Source: Adiantum capillus-veneris
Lineage: Eukaryota; Streptophyta; Polypodiopsida; Polypodiales; Pteridaceae
NCBI GenBank assembly: GCA_014529385.2
Contig: CM043954.1
Span: forward strand, 92,931,247 to 92,995,246
Direction: 5' to 3'
DNA length: 64,000 nt
Notes under the pieces: model-generated
Database searches by the model: none
What the model saw: the letters and a program-made list of their open reading frames with translations, nothing else
What the model was told of the DNA's origin: nothing
Shown here: positions 1 to 10,439 of the stretch, one piece after another
Position numbering within the stretch: position 1 is the stretch's first letter
How the letters are laid out: the number at the start of each line of letters is the position of its first letter
Program-made: the position numbers and the translations under genes

Positions 1-886
1 TTCTTCTACCATAATCAGTCCTTCTGCATGCAGTGCCCTGAAACCAGGTGGTATCACCTTTTTTGCATCCATTTGCATTCTCACTTTCTTCTTTCCTCTT
101 TTGATCACTATAGAGTCTGCTCCCCATAGCTGCTTTACCCTTACTGCTCTTAACCAAGGCCTTCCTAACATCATTGGATATGAACAAGTAGATTCTTCCA
201 ATCTCATAACCACAAAGTTAGCCACAAACTGCAGTCCTCCAACTAAAATGAACAAATGTTTGAGAATCCCCAAAGGCTAAACCCTTCTTTGGTCTTCCAT
301 TTTCACCTGACAAGGTGCTCGATCCCACTCTAAGAGACTCAAACATTTGCATGTGGACTCTGGGAGAATATTAACTCCTGACCCACCATCCAAGAAAACT
401 CCTGGAACAAACACTTCTCCAATAGATACCCCTACAACTGGTACCTTGTAATCCACATCCATTGGCAAGGCTTCACACACTTCTCCAGAAAAATTTTCTT
501 CATTGCCCCCGCTTCTTGCTCGATTACCATTTACTTCATTAATTAATTTTTCAACAACTGTTGAGAGAATGCAGGTACCAACCTCAACATTTGCTTTACA
601 GTAAATGTTATTGGAGCTAACAACAAGGCTTCATAAAATTCATCACCACTGTCCTACTCTTTCAGTTCAATTCTTCCCTTTTTGATGTACTTTTCCCTTT
701 ATCCACCAAGGATCTTACAGAAAACTCCCATTCTTTAGATAATGTACTCCCACCGTGGGATTCTTGTACTCCCTTGAGTGCTTGAGTTCTGACTTCTTTT
801 TGCTCCTTCCAGTTTACAGTACCCTTGTCTGCTTTATCCTGAACAACTTCCTTTACTGGCTTTGCTTTTGATCTTGTTACTACCAT
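1..886 (-). pseudogene. Element F, left part: gypsy gag-protease junction and aspartic protease, broken
   Basis: Reading the - strand, 886 to 662 encodes a basic linker beginning MVVTRSKAKP, a style common at the gag-protease boundary of plant Ty3/gypsy elements. A second frame, open from about 580 down to 1, is a retropepsin-like protease. It carries the active-site motif FLDGGSGVNILPE near 365-400 and the C-terminal flap-side motif LGRPWL near 150-170. The protease frame has one in-frame TAG at 277-279, and the linker lies in another frame, so the gene is dead. The reverse transcriptase and 3' LTR expected further along the - strand lie left of the window. The upstream gag is probably the one at 34115-36113, separated from this part by element E; that link is inferred from strand and domain order. 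Confidence 0.75.
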
Positions 887-905
887 GACATCAGTGCACC
901 ACCTT

Positions 906-1112
906 TGTTAGCAGCAAGCTAACACGGACACCATTTTTCGGTGTTCTCTTTGTAAAACATTTATTATTTTGATAAATCGAGAATATTATAACTCCTATTT
1001 TCTTGGATAAACTCTGTAATTAATGAGTCGGGGCTACAAGCTTCCAGATTGTATCAGCCAGTCATTACCTAGATTTGGTAGAACTCCAGATTATTAGTTT
1101 TGACCACCCAAA
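906..1112 (+). repeat. Element E 5' LTR, first part
   Basis: This stretch starts TGTTAGCAGCAAGC and aligns along its length with 33116-33325 (E 3' LTR) and more loosely with 37694-37890 (G 3' LTR). It stops at 1112, where element A begins, and the LTR resumes at 27729. The last five bases, ccaaa, are the target duplication of element A. Confidence 0.9.
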
Positions 1113-1287
1113 TGTAAGAACTAGGGGAAACTAGACTGAAGATCCTCCTCCCAACCTCCCATTATATAGGCGGGTTCCTAGCCCCTTTCTCTAGACGGCG
1201 GATCCCCTGTCCACATTGTCTAGCCCAACCCTTGGCCGTAGTCCATGACCATCCTAGTTATTAGGTTACAGGACCCTTGTCTTGACA
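1113..1287 (-). repeat. Element A 3' LTR
   Basis: This 175-bp LTR matches 27552-27723 with about a dozen substitutions and a 3-bp indel. On the - strand it begins TGTCAAGACAAGGG and ends TAGTTCTTACA. A TATA-like TATATAAT lies at about 1161-1168 on the - strand. Confidence 0.92.
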
Positions 1288-1302
1288 TTACTCCCCCCTT
1301 AA
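1288..1302 (-). other. Element A polypurine tract
   Basis: On the - strand AAGGGGGGAGTAA lies directly before the 3' LTR. This is the expected place and composition for the plus-strand primer of a gypsy element. Confidence 0.8.
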
Positions 1303-1804
1303 GAAGAGTTTTTGTCCTCGAAAACAAAAGTGGGAAACTTCTTCTTAAGAGCACCAATGTTTTCCCAATTGGCACCCTCTTCAGGTCGGTCTTTCCACTT
1401 GATTAAGGCTTGTTGTCGTACGTGATGTCGTGTACGCAACTCATGATAATCCATAACACGTTCAGGATCATGCGGTAAGGTAGGAGGTTCAATGTAATCA
1501 ACCAAAACCTGTTGGTCAATGACGTTGTCGTCCCCATGTAACCGCTTTTGTAGACGGCTTACATGAAACACCGGATGAATGCGAGAATGTGATGGTAGTA
1601 ATAGTTTGTAGGCACGATCACCGACTCACTTAAGTATTCTGAAGGCCCACAATATCGGGGAGATAATTTAGGTGTCGGTACAGTTTTCAGACTTTCTGAA
1701 TGCTCTGGCACACGTAAAAATACTTCCTCCCCTTCTTCAAAGGTAACTTGCCGACGTTTCTCATCATCGTATTTCTTATACCGATCCTGTGCTTGCCGGA
1801 CATT
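1299..1804 (-). pseudogene. Element A integrase C-terminus and chromodomain, frameshifted
   Basis: From 1804 to about 1640 the - strand reads the integrase C-terminal linker (VRQAQDRYKKYDDEKRRQ, then EEGEEVFLRVPE and LSPRYCGP), in frame with the integrase core but separated from it by a TAG at 1805-1807. Around 1600-1640 the frame shifts. The ORF 1571-1299 then carries FHVSRLQKRL and a chromodomain-like end, ALIKWKDRPEEGANWE followed by LKKKFPTFVFEDK. In chromoviruses this domain guides integration toward particular chromatin; that role is family knowledge and is not shown here. Confidence 0.8.
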
Positions 1805-2922
1805 CTAACTAGCAAGTTTCAGCATATCCATGTGGTCGTGGAGAAAATCCTTAACCTGTTGGAGTTTTTCGGTTGCCAATCCCACCGTAATTGGTGACCT
1901 GGGTTGAAACCCGTACATGAGCATGAAAGTACTAAAACCTGTTGTGACATGCTTAGAACTGTTGTAGGCAAACTCGAGAATAGGTAAGTAATCTTCCCAG
2001 TCTGATTGTTTTTTGATGACGTATGCTCTTAGCATATCCTCTAGCACCTGGTTAACCGGTTCCATTTGACCATCTTTTTCTGGATGATCAGTTGTACTGA
2101 GGTTGAGTTGTGTACCCAATCGTTTAAATACAGCTCTCCAAAAGTGGCTGTTAAACTTGAGATCACGGTCACTAACAATGTTACTTTGCAACCCATACAA
2201 TTTGTATAAATTGTCAACAAATAATTTTGCTAGTTCCGGTGTCTTAACCGTTGATTTGGTCGGAATAAACTTACATAGTTTAGTCAACCTGTCTACAACC
2301 ACTCATACTAAGTGATGACCTCGTATAGTGGTTGGTAAACCTACAATAAAATCCATAGAGATACTTTCCCATTTTCCATTGGGAATTTCCAAAGGATGTA
2401 AGAGTCCTCCTACTTTCAGGCGCTCTGCCTTGTTCACTTGACATATTTGGCAATGCAAGACATAAGCTTGAACAAAACCATGTAGACCTAGCCAGTAAAA
2501 CTCTCGTCGTATGAGAGAATAAGTTTTTCTAATACCTGGGTGCCCTTCACTTGGACTATCATGACATTCATAAAGAATTTGGCGCCGAATGTCTGTGTCC
2601 GTCGGTACACAAACTCTCCCCTTGTGGAGTAGGTACCCATTGTCGATGGTAAAATGCTTCCATCGCTGTAGTTTATCACTTGATAAAGGAGAACTAGGTG
2701 TGGAGGTTAATTGTACACTACCTGCATTGGAGTGAGAAGGATCCCTCTTTTGAACATGGCTCCACACTTTGGAATATGTTTCATCATGCTCATATTTGCC
2801 CTTGAGAGAATCTAGAAATTCACTACGAAGTTCCGTGAACAAGACCCAATTGATCTCTGGCATTCTTTTGAGAGCGTCTGCCACTACATTGTATCGGCCT
2901 TTGAGATACCTTAATTTGGCAT
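1805..2922 (-). pseudogene. Element A integrase zinc finger and catalytic core, with stops
   Basis: Starting at the element B junction (2922), the - strand reads the RNase H tail (KLRYLKGRYNVVADAL), then an HHCC-type zinc-binding region (HDSPSEGHPG and CQICQ, about 2430-2550). The DDE-type core follows, with SMDFIVGLP, IVSDRDLKF and DGQMEPVNQ supplying the two Asp and one Glu in the expected order. A TGA at 2303-2305 replaces what is usually Trp before VVVDRLTKL, and a TAG closes the frame at 1805-1807. The three catalytic residues are still readable, so decay is by point stops, not loss of the core. Confidence 0.88.
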
Positions 2923-5389
2923 TGTCGGGGGATATGTGTTCGCTACGTGAGCCGGGCAGGCGTCGGGCCTCTGGCTGTGGGAGGTGTGAAAGGGAGAGAA
3001 CAAGAACAACAGATGTAACTGAATCTGGAAATCACCGTAATCATCAATTAATCGATTATCGCTTTATTACAACTTAGTATTTACGCTAAGGCGGGTTGTT
3101 AACAGCACCGTTACTTGGATCAGCTACTTACTAGGATTTTACGCTCCCGTTTACAGGATTAGCCGGGCCGTTAACGACACCGGACTTATCAAAATGTTAA
3201 TTCAATCTTTAACGGATGACGGTGATGGAATTTTCCCTTTGTCGCTTTATCTGCTTCAATTACCCGTAGATTCTGCAGTCTTCAATTCTGCTCACTACCT
3301 TGATCATCAAGCTTCATTTATTACCAATTATCCTGTATCTTCCTGCTTTATGCACTTTGGACTGGCTTATTTGCTGATCACGAGCTTTATCTTCACCTCT
3401 AGTCGACTTCCTCTGAGTCCCTTAACCCCTGCTTATTTGCCTCGACTTACTCCCTCGGTTGCTTCGACCAAGCTCCTTTGCTTGTCCCAACCGAGCTTCA
3501 AGCTCCGTCTTCTCGAACTTACCACTTCTTGGTACTTCATGTCCTCTCAAGCTTCTCAATTTGCTTGCCTTTGTTGCTTTTTCTCGTTACCTTTGCCAAG
3601 CCGATCTGTGACTCTTGCCGAGCTCCTTTCCGAAGCTCCGACTCCCTTTCTTCCTCCTTCCTCGCTTCACCTCAAGTACGAGGATGAGAGAGAGCGCCTT
3701 TGCCTCTTGGCTTGGATTGCCAATCAAGAGAGAGAGATGCTTCCTCCTCGTTGATTTTGTGCCCTTCTTCCCTTTGCAGTCGTTGAAGCTCCTTTTCTTG
3801 GCCTCGTTCTCCCCTCCTTAACTTGGCCTCGTTCTCCCCTCTTATGCCCCAATGCTCTTGCCCTCGTTCTCCTCTTGCCTTGCTTTCTCCCCCCTTCTCG
3901 TTTTGCTTTTGCTTCTCTTTAGCTCGAGAATGAAAGAGAGAGAGAGAGCTTCGAGATCTTGGTTGGCTTCCATATGAGAGAGAGAGAGATCCTCTTTGTT
4001 GTTCGTTGCTATCCCTCCTTAACTTGGCCTCGTTCTCCCCTCTTATGCCCCGATGCTCTTGCCCTCGTTCTCCTCTTGCCTTGCTTTCTCCCCCCTTCTC
4101 GTTTTGCTTTTGCTTCTCTTTAGCTCGAGAACGAAAGAGAGAGAGAGATCTTGGTTGGCTTCCAGATGAGAGAGAGAGATCCTCTTTGTAGTTCGTTGCT
4201 CTCCCTCCTTCCTCTAATCTTCGCTCGTATTGCCCTAAAATAGGCCCCCTCCCAATTTTTGCCTCGGCCCATCAGTCACGGCACCGTGACTGACGTGGCG
4301 CAGGGCTTGATGACGTGGCAGGTTGAATGCCGAGGCGCACAGAATGCGGCCGGACCAGTGCCGAAATCAATCGCCATGGCGTCTTCTCCCTTTCTCGTCT
4401 CTGGCTCGCACTCATCAGAGCATCCGTGCGGCCTGCGCGAGCATCCCAAGCTCCCCCGTTTTGCCTGCGACCCCCTGCTCACGCCATTCCTCCTTGTATT
4501 ATGGCTTCACACCCTATTTTATTTAGGGTGGCCATTGATTTTCATGGGCGGCCATTTCTAATGGGCCCTTGGGCAGCCTTAGCATAAGTGGGCCCTTGGC
4601 CATGGGCAGCAAAGGGGCCACATTTGGCATACATATCGTTAAGCTGCAAGTATAGATGATTACATTGAAGTAAAGCCTTTTCATCACATTCGATAAAAAG
4701 TGTCAAAGTTTATTTCTTGTTAGCTGGGTATTGCCAATTACGACCACTGCCGGCCAAGCATTGCAACTCTCATCAGCAGCCTTGACTAACAATACTTGAA
4801 AATTGTAATGCCTGCTCTTGCATCGGCCCACATTTGGCATACACATCAGCACCACACTGCATTCAGCCAAAATGAATGTGATTGAACAAGGCGACCAGGG
4901 CGGTTCGAACCCGGCCCCCGACGATTCTTTAACGGCTAATAACTTGGCGATCGGAACTCCGAGTGCTGATCTGAAAAGACCGACGCGCTCCACAAAGTGA
5001 TCACTTCAGGCCCGTGCTTTGTTTCATTTTTGTCACCTCAGCTGCAGTTGCCCAATCCGGTACGGATCTGCAATCCACTCAAACTTCACAGTGCCATAAC
5101 TTCTTCACCATAGCTCCAATCGACGAGCCGTAAAGACAGGCCGATAGAGCACTTCAAGCACTGCAGTTCGAGATCATAAACTCCCATTTGTGCTCACTTC
5201 AATCATACTCATTTTTGGCATCATTAAGGCATCTGTTGTCCCTTTAAAGCCGCATCTGGCATACATTAATCATTAGACTTGGCCTGTTAACAAGCCCTCA
5301 TCACTGACCATTAATCAAGTAGGCTTCAAAGAAGCTTAGCTTGCATTTCTCTGCTCTTTTTCTCATCATGGCAGCGGAGCTGCACGACA
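2923..5389 (-). repeat. Element B 3' LTR
   Basis: This 2467-bp repeat matches 10440-12882 along its whole length. It contains a purine/pyrimidine-rich zone (about 3660-4200) with a tandemly repeated block, a 20-bp near-palindrome at 4273-4292 and a GGTTCGAACC motif near 4904. Several long open frames exist in it on both strands, but they look non-coding: they are pyrimidine-tract translations, and the two LTR copies carry indels in them. Confidence 0.9.
3815..4210. repeat. Two tandem copies of a ~200-bp block with GA tracts inside the B LTR
   Basis: The phrase ccttaacttggcctcgttct recurs at about 3816 and 4016. Each copy ends in short GAGAGA runs followed by GATCTTGGTTGGCTTCC. The same arrangement occurs in the right LTR at about 11310-11705, where the first copy is shorter. 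Confidence 0.8.
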
Positions 5390-5402
5390 TTCACCCCCTC
5401 TA
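5390..5402 (-). other. Element B polypurine tract
   Basis: On the - strand AGAGGGGGTGAA directly precedes the 3' LTR (TGTCGTGCAG). Together with the primer site at the other end, this fixes B's orientation. Confidence 0.7.
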
Positions 5403-5654
5403 AACCTGCACAGCCTCCGATCTGTGGCAATAGCACTTCAATCTGCATCTGCTTTAGGTACCTTAAGCTCTTTGCCATCATCAGACTCACATTACTGGTA
5501 AACGTATGAAAAATGAAATAAGGCTTATACCCTATCATCAATGTTCTAGCTTAAGCATTAAGTAGTTGTCCATCAAAAATCTCTAAACTGTATCTTCCGT
5601 ATCTTCAAAGCATTCAATCATGGATAACTTGCTTAGTGAACCCCGCCAGACTCA
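5403..5654. other. Element B internal sequence, no gene seen
   Basis: This is non-coding internal sequence between B's polypurine tract and the copia fragment C. No domain is recognisable in any frame. Confidence 0.5.
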
Positions 5655-5847
5655 ATGTTGGGGTATAAAGCCCAATGTGGTCGCCCAGGTAAGTGGGCGG
5701 GCCGCCAGGTATGTACACATATTCTTTTGTTAAAACCTAATAAGAACTCACTATGCTCTACACATTACAGTAGAGCGAGTTCACCATATCGTTGTGCTCT
5801 TCTTCTTGCACTCTCTCTCGCGTCGCACTTCCGCTCGTACTCCTTCA
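5655..5847 (+). repeat. Element C 5' LTR
   Basis: Starts TGTTGGGGTATAAAG and ends CTCCTTCA, two bases before the primer site. No second copy exists in the window, so the left boundary rests on the TG start and usual copia LTR style. Confidence 0.6.
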
Positions 5848-5849
5848 AC

Positions 5850-5862
5850 TGGTATCAGAGCT
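5850..5862 (+). other. Element C primer-binding site (initiator tRNA-Met)
   Basis: TGGTATCAGAGCT matches the complement of the 3' end of plant initiator tRNA-Met, the usual copia primer. Confidence 0.85.
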
Positions 5863-7028
5863 CAGATCGAGGCTCGGGGCAGCACTGCAGGAGGCTAGAG
5901 TCACCAGCTCAGATTGGAGTGAAATTCGACAGGCAAAGACACGGCCCCAAATCTCGTGGGAGATCCCGAAGGGCTTGGTGTTCTCAGGATTTCATTCTGA
6001 GGTCATCTCGGCCACCATTCGGCTTTGACAAAGGTCTGCGCAGGCCATTTTCGACTACGTGGTCTCGACAGGTGCAGATCCGACTCTGCAAATTTGGGGT
6101 TTTTTGGCCTACGACTGCAGGTGCTGAGGATATCGACACTCCCAGAGTGTTGATTTGTGGCTGTCTACACATCGAAGGACGGCTCACAGTTCTTGGAGGC
6201 GTGTCACATACGACATGGGCGCATCTACACACAGACTGTAGGCGACATCCACTAGTTCATCAGGTAGCTTGTGTTTGCTGCTTGATATTCCAGATTTCAT
6301 CCTGACATTGCAGGTACTTCCACATGGGATGTATTGTCAGAGATGATGTATGTCTGTTGAGGGTTCGTTGGCTGTGAGTCACGCAGCAAACAACCGCCGC
6401 AGCGGTTACAGCATACAGTGGGAAATTTGTGGATGTATGACTTTGTGGGAAGTTTATGTACTGTCAGATTTACTGCAGCCTTTGTTGACGGTCGAGTGAG
6501 GTTTTATTGAGCTGGGGGATTCTCGAATGTTGAGATCCTTTCGGTGATACAGGTCTTGAATTGATCCCTCGAGCACCCTTAGATAGGCAGCTAGGATGTA
6601 TTGACTGTGAGTTAGACAGTTGGGATTGAATCTTTGCTTTACTGCCGTTGAGGCATTGTCGTAGTCTATGCTTACAGGACAGTCAGAGATAGTACAGGTG
6701 CAAGACAGGTTTACCCGCAGCTTACAGTGTCAGAGAGACAGTGGTTTTTGAGCTGTTTTTTGGTCTAATTTGAGTACACCATAGCCATTTTACAAAGGAG
6801 ACTCTGCCAAAATTTCTGCAGAATCTGAAGCTTTCTTGGTTCATTTGACAGGTTGATATTGGTTCAGAGGCCAGTTTACAGGGGAAACTCTGCCGAATAT
6901 TTCCCAGGAAAGTAAACCACTTTGAAGCGTAGCTATGGCGACACTGCTATGGCCAGTTTACAGGGGAAACTCTGGCGAATATTTCCCAGGAAAGTAAACC
7001 ACTTTGAAGCGTAGCTATGGCTTGATCA
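5863..7028 (+). other. Element C leader with an ~82-bp tandem duplication
   Basis: No convincing ORF is present. Near the end, 6870-7021 holds two copies of a block containing CCAGTTTACAGGGGAAACTC and ending GCGTAGCTATGG. Confidence 0.6.
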
Positions 7029-8367
7029 TAGGACACTGCTCTTTACAATATCAAGAAGCTGGATGGAACCAATTTCCCATTGTGGAAGAAGCAGATTTGG
7101 CACAAGTTGGTACAAAAGAAGCAGATAAAACCTATAAAGCTCAAGGGGATAAAACCAGAAGATATGGACGAAGATGAATGGAGCAAAATGGATGAATTGG
7201 CACTTTCTACCATTATGCTGACTTTGGCAGAAAGCGTTTACTTCAATGTAGCAGACGAGATGTCGGCTTATCAAGCATGGTTAGAGCTGAGTGATCTTTA
7301 TGAGAAGCAGAGTGCAGCTTCACAGGTATACTGGCTTAAGAAGCTTGTTGACTTGAAGATGAAAGAAGGGACACCTATGTCCAATCATCTGAATGAATTC
7401 AACACAATCTATAGTTAGTTGTCAGCTCAAGGTGTCAAGTTTGATGAACCTGTTAGAGCTATGTTCCTGTTGATCACATTGCCGGAAAGTTGGGACACTT
7501 TTCGCACAGCTTTGAGTAATTCTGCACCTCCAGATGGTTTGAACATAGCAGGTGTAGAAGGAAGTCTGCTTACTGAAGAAACCAATAGAAAGACAATGGA
7601 CAAAGGCAAAGGAACAGCCTTAGTTGTCACGGGAAGGACCAAAGAAAAGTACAAAGGTGGAAAGAGGAATCAGTCTCGTAGCAAGTCCCGCAGTGCTAAA
7701 GGCAAGAGTGACATAGAATGCTACCATTGTGGCAAGAAGGGTCACATGAAAAGAGACTGCAGAGAATGGAAAGCAGAAAAAGGCAAAGAGAAAGTTGAAG
7801 ACCATGGTGAGAAGAACAAGTCCTCAGTGAAGATTCAAGAAATAAATGTGACAAACACTGTTGCAGAGGATGATAATCTACTGTCAGGAGACATCTACTT
7901 CTTGAAGAATACAATGGACTCAGCTCTTCTTACAGCATCTGATGGAAATGCATTGAGTGACTGGATTATAGACTCAGGGGCATCACTTCATGTGTCTCCA
8001 AACAAGGAGTGGTTTACTTCTTATGTGACCACTAAAGATCATGTTCGGCTAGGCAATGGGCAGACATGTGAGATCTTAGGTGTTGGAGATGTTCAATTGA
8101 AGTTTCGGAATGGCTCTTCTTTCACGCTGAAGAATGTGAGACATGTTTCCGCAATTACAAAGAGCTTGATCAGCACAGGTTTACTTGATGATGCTGGCTA
8201 CGTCACCACTTTTGGACAGAACATGTGGAAGATATCCAAGGGTTCTATGATTGTAGCACATGGAGTAAATTCTAGAGGACTTTACATGATTTATGTATCA
8301 AATGTCTCTAAAAATGTAATCAATGTAACCGAGCAGCCGAACGTTTCTTTGTGGCATAGCCGGTTAA
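7029..8367 (+). pseudogene. Element C copia gag and protease, truncated
   Basis: One reading frame runs from about 7030, interrupted by a TAG at 7416-7418 where Gln is expected (IYS-stop-LSAQGVKFD). It encodes a copia Gag (LDGTNFPLWKKQIW near the start, then LYEKQSAASQ), a CCHC zinc knuckle (CYHCGKKGHMKRDC, about 7720-7760), a basic linker and an aspartic protease with WIIDSGASLHVSP near 7960-8000. It ends in the pre-integrase motif SLWHSRL and a stop at 8376-8378, where element B sequence resumes. A proper ATG start is not visible because the frame is closed just upstream. The integrase and RT that should follow are absent. Confidence 0.88.
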
Positions 8368-8450
8368 GCATAATCTAGAAAAACAAAACCTTGCATCTTG
8401 TAGCCTGCTACATCAGGCATCTGGTATCCTCTTCATCTGCAACTTCCACT

Positions 8451-10394
8451 TTAGTAACCCCCAGGATCAAATGGGATAATAAGGAATTGTCCACACATTG
8501 GGGCATCATAATATCCACATGAGCATACATTTCCTGTATCATTCATCATCAAGCATTTCTGGTTCAAATATGCTATCCCTGTTTCAAATAGCATGCAATT
8601 ACTATGCATACTGATCAGTATCCATCCATATTGAATCTGCTTATGACTATCCTTAGAATCTCCTAGATCAAACACAATTGAGATCACATAGCATTGATGG
8701 GCTCCGCAATATACTACAGCTTCACTTGAAGCATAGTGCAGCACCCACATCCCGTAAACTGTTGGCAACTTAAGCTCGTTACCAAAAAGCATTAAAGATA
8801 TCTGACTCCCTTTTACTGGCAGCCAAGACATCATTGACATAAGCATCAATAGGCATAGCATCCAAATCCAGCCACATCTGGCACATTGTCCAAGCAAATG
8901 AAAAACCTTGTGCAGCTTATGCAGTATCAAGGATGATTTAGCATCATCATCCCCTCTAGCTTCATAGCCATCACAAAAAAACTTGGGAGTTTCTCGACCT
9001 GTATCATCAGGCGAGTTTTCACCTGTTGGGATTTCAACTTGATCATGAAAAACAACTTCATCTTGTAGATCTTCATCCATAACATCCTCGGGAAAATCAC
9101 CCTTAGAAGTCTCAACATTGATCAAAACTATAGGAGTTATCTCCTCATGCAGTCCGTCTACAAGCATAGATGTAAAACCCCTGTCGATAACCTGTTCACA
9201 ATCAATATGATCCAAGCAATCTTCATACTCATCCATATCATCCTCTGATTCCTCATATGCATCTATGTTACTTAGCAATACATTATAGAGCTGTAAAGGC
9301 TCATTTGGCACCCCCTCTGAAGAGGTATATGCATCAAAAAGCTCTTCAATACTGTCATAAACATCTCCTTCAGATCTAGATAGAAATTCATCGATTATAG
9401 CATCCTCTTTTGTGATAGCATCATCTGCAAGCATATTGTTAGTAGCAATCATAGGTTCATTGGCATTCTCAGGCTCATCCTGTGCTGGGTCCACAATCTT
9501 AGTCACTTCATCAGCTACTGTGTATATAATAGCTTTGTTTATGCAATCATTTGCAGTAGACATGTTATCCTGCTCAGCAGCTATAGTGCAAATAGCTTCA
9601 GTAACATCCTGTAGAGGTTCATCAGCTTGATAAACTCTTTTAGAATAACCCATGTCAAGGTCAGCAGCTTGTGAACCACTTGCTGTACAGTCTATGTCTT
9701 CGCTTGAACCATTATTAGAGGTAGCGTCCATGCAAGCAATCTTTGAAAAAAAATCATATAAGCCTGTTCCAGCATCAAATTCATCGTTTACCTTTTCTTC
9801 GTTGCTCAAAATAAGCTCCTCTCGAACTGAATCTGCTACTTCCAGCTTAACATTCTCTTTGGCTTTACTTCTTGCAGAAATATGCTCCCAGAATTCATCA
9901 TAGTTGAGGATCTGCATCTGATCCCCTTCACCTTTACTGAAGACAACCTTATTTCGTTCAGTCATCTCCTTTATTTCCTGATCTAGAATCCTTGAGCTTT
10001 CGTAAATAAATTCCTCTACAAAATACTCCCACCGTGTGGGATATTCTTCTGCCAGTTCTTGAACCTGCTTTTTAAAATCCGAGTTTACAACTTCCTCAAA
10101 AGCTGCAATCATCCGATCTTCTGGAACATTTCGGCTCTTCATCTCAGCTTCGTAACATGCAATAAAACCTTCTGGATCATATCCCTGAAAATTATAATAC
10201 TGCTCCCGAACAGCATCAAGTGCTAGCTCTACAACATCATCAATCTGCTTTTTTATCTGCGCGGCTTTCGCTTCCTGTAGATACCCCTGAACCAATTCCA
10301 TCATTTTTGGCAAATCTGTAACTCCCAGATTTGTATCAAATCCATTGGCACTAAAATCTTCAATAAACTACTTTAATTGCTCTGGCATCTCCAT
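8451..10394 (-). pseudogene. Element B single long ORF, unknown protein in gag position
   Basis: The natural start appears to be the ATG at 10392-10394 (MEMPEQLK), 25 bases beyond the primer site, but an in-frame TAG at 10368-10370 breaks the N-terminus. The frame is then open down to 8451. Residues about 30-150 are helical and charged (YDPEGFIACYEAEMKSR, then YPTRWEYFVEEF) and recall the layout of a Gag N-terminal domain; that is only a resemblance. The middle is strongly acidic and Ser-poor. No zinc knuckle, protease or RT motif is present. After about residue 480 the composition changes abruptly to hydrophobic, and near 8800-8925 another frame reads better (MWLDLDAMPIDAYVNDVL), suggesting a frameshift. 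I do not recognise the family. Confidence 0.6.
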
Positions 10395-10418
10395 CTTTAC
10401 CTCCCACCCCGGCTCGAT

Positions 10419-10435
10419 TCCCGTCGGGTTCACCA
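10419..10435 (-). other. Element B primer-binding site, tRNA-Trp type
   Basis: On the - strand TGGTGAACCCGACG begins four bases inside the 5' LTR. It is the complement of the 3' end ...CGTCGGGTTCACCA, which matches plant tRNA-Trp as I remember it. An alignment to tRNA genes would confirm the identity. Confidence 0.65.
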
Positions 10436-10439
10436 GGTG

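Larger units (their letters stand above)
5655..8370 (+). mobile_element. Element C: 5' part of a Ty1/copia retrotransposon inside element B
   Basis: It consists of a short LTR (5655-5847), an initiator-Met primer site (5850-5862), a 1.2-kb leader and a gag-protease frame that breaks off in the pre-integrase zinc-finger region. No integrase, RT or 3' LTR follows: at about 8367 the sequence returns to element B. C is therefore a 3'-truncated copy, and its right junction can be placed only to within a few bases. Confidence 0.82.

Noticed and set aside
3194..3754. Open frame of 186 codons in B's LTR (and its counterpart at 10576-11454)
   Set aside because: The frame lengths differ between the two LTR copies through indels, the translation is pyrimidine-tract sequence (Leu/Ser/Phe/Pro), and no domain is present. 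It is LTR sequence, not a gene.
4899..4915. GGTTCGAACC, a perfect tRNA/SINE B-box match, in B's LTR
   Set aside because: The motif is palindromic, so it matches on either strand. No A box at the right distance and no tRNA fold could be found, so a tRNA gene or SINE is not supported.
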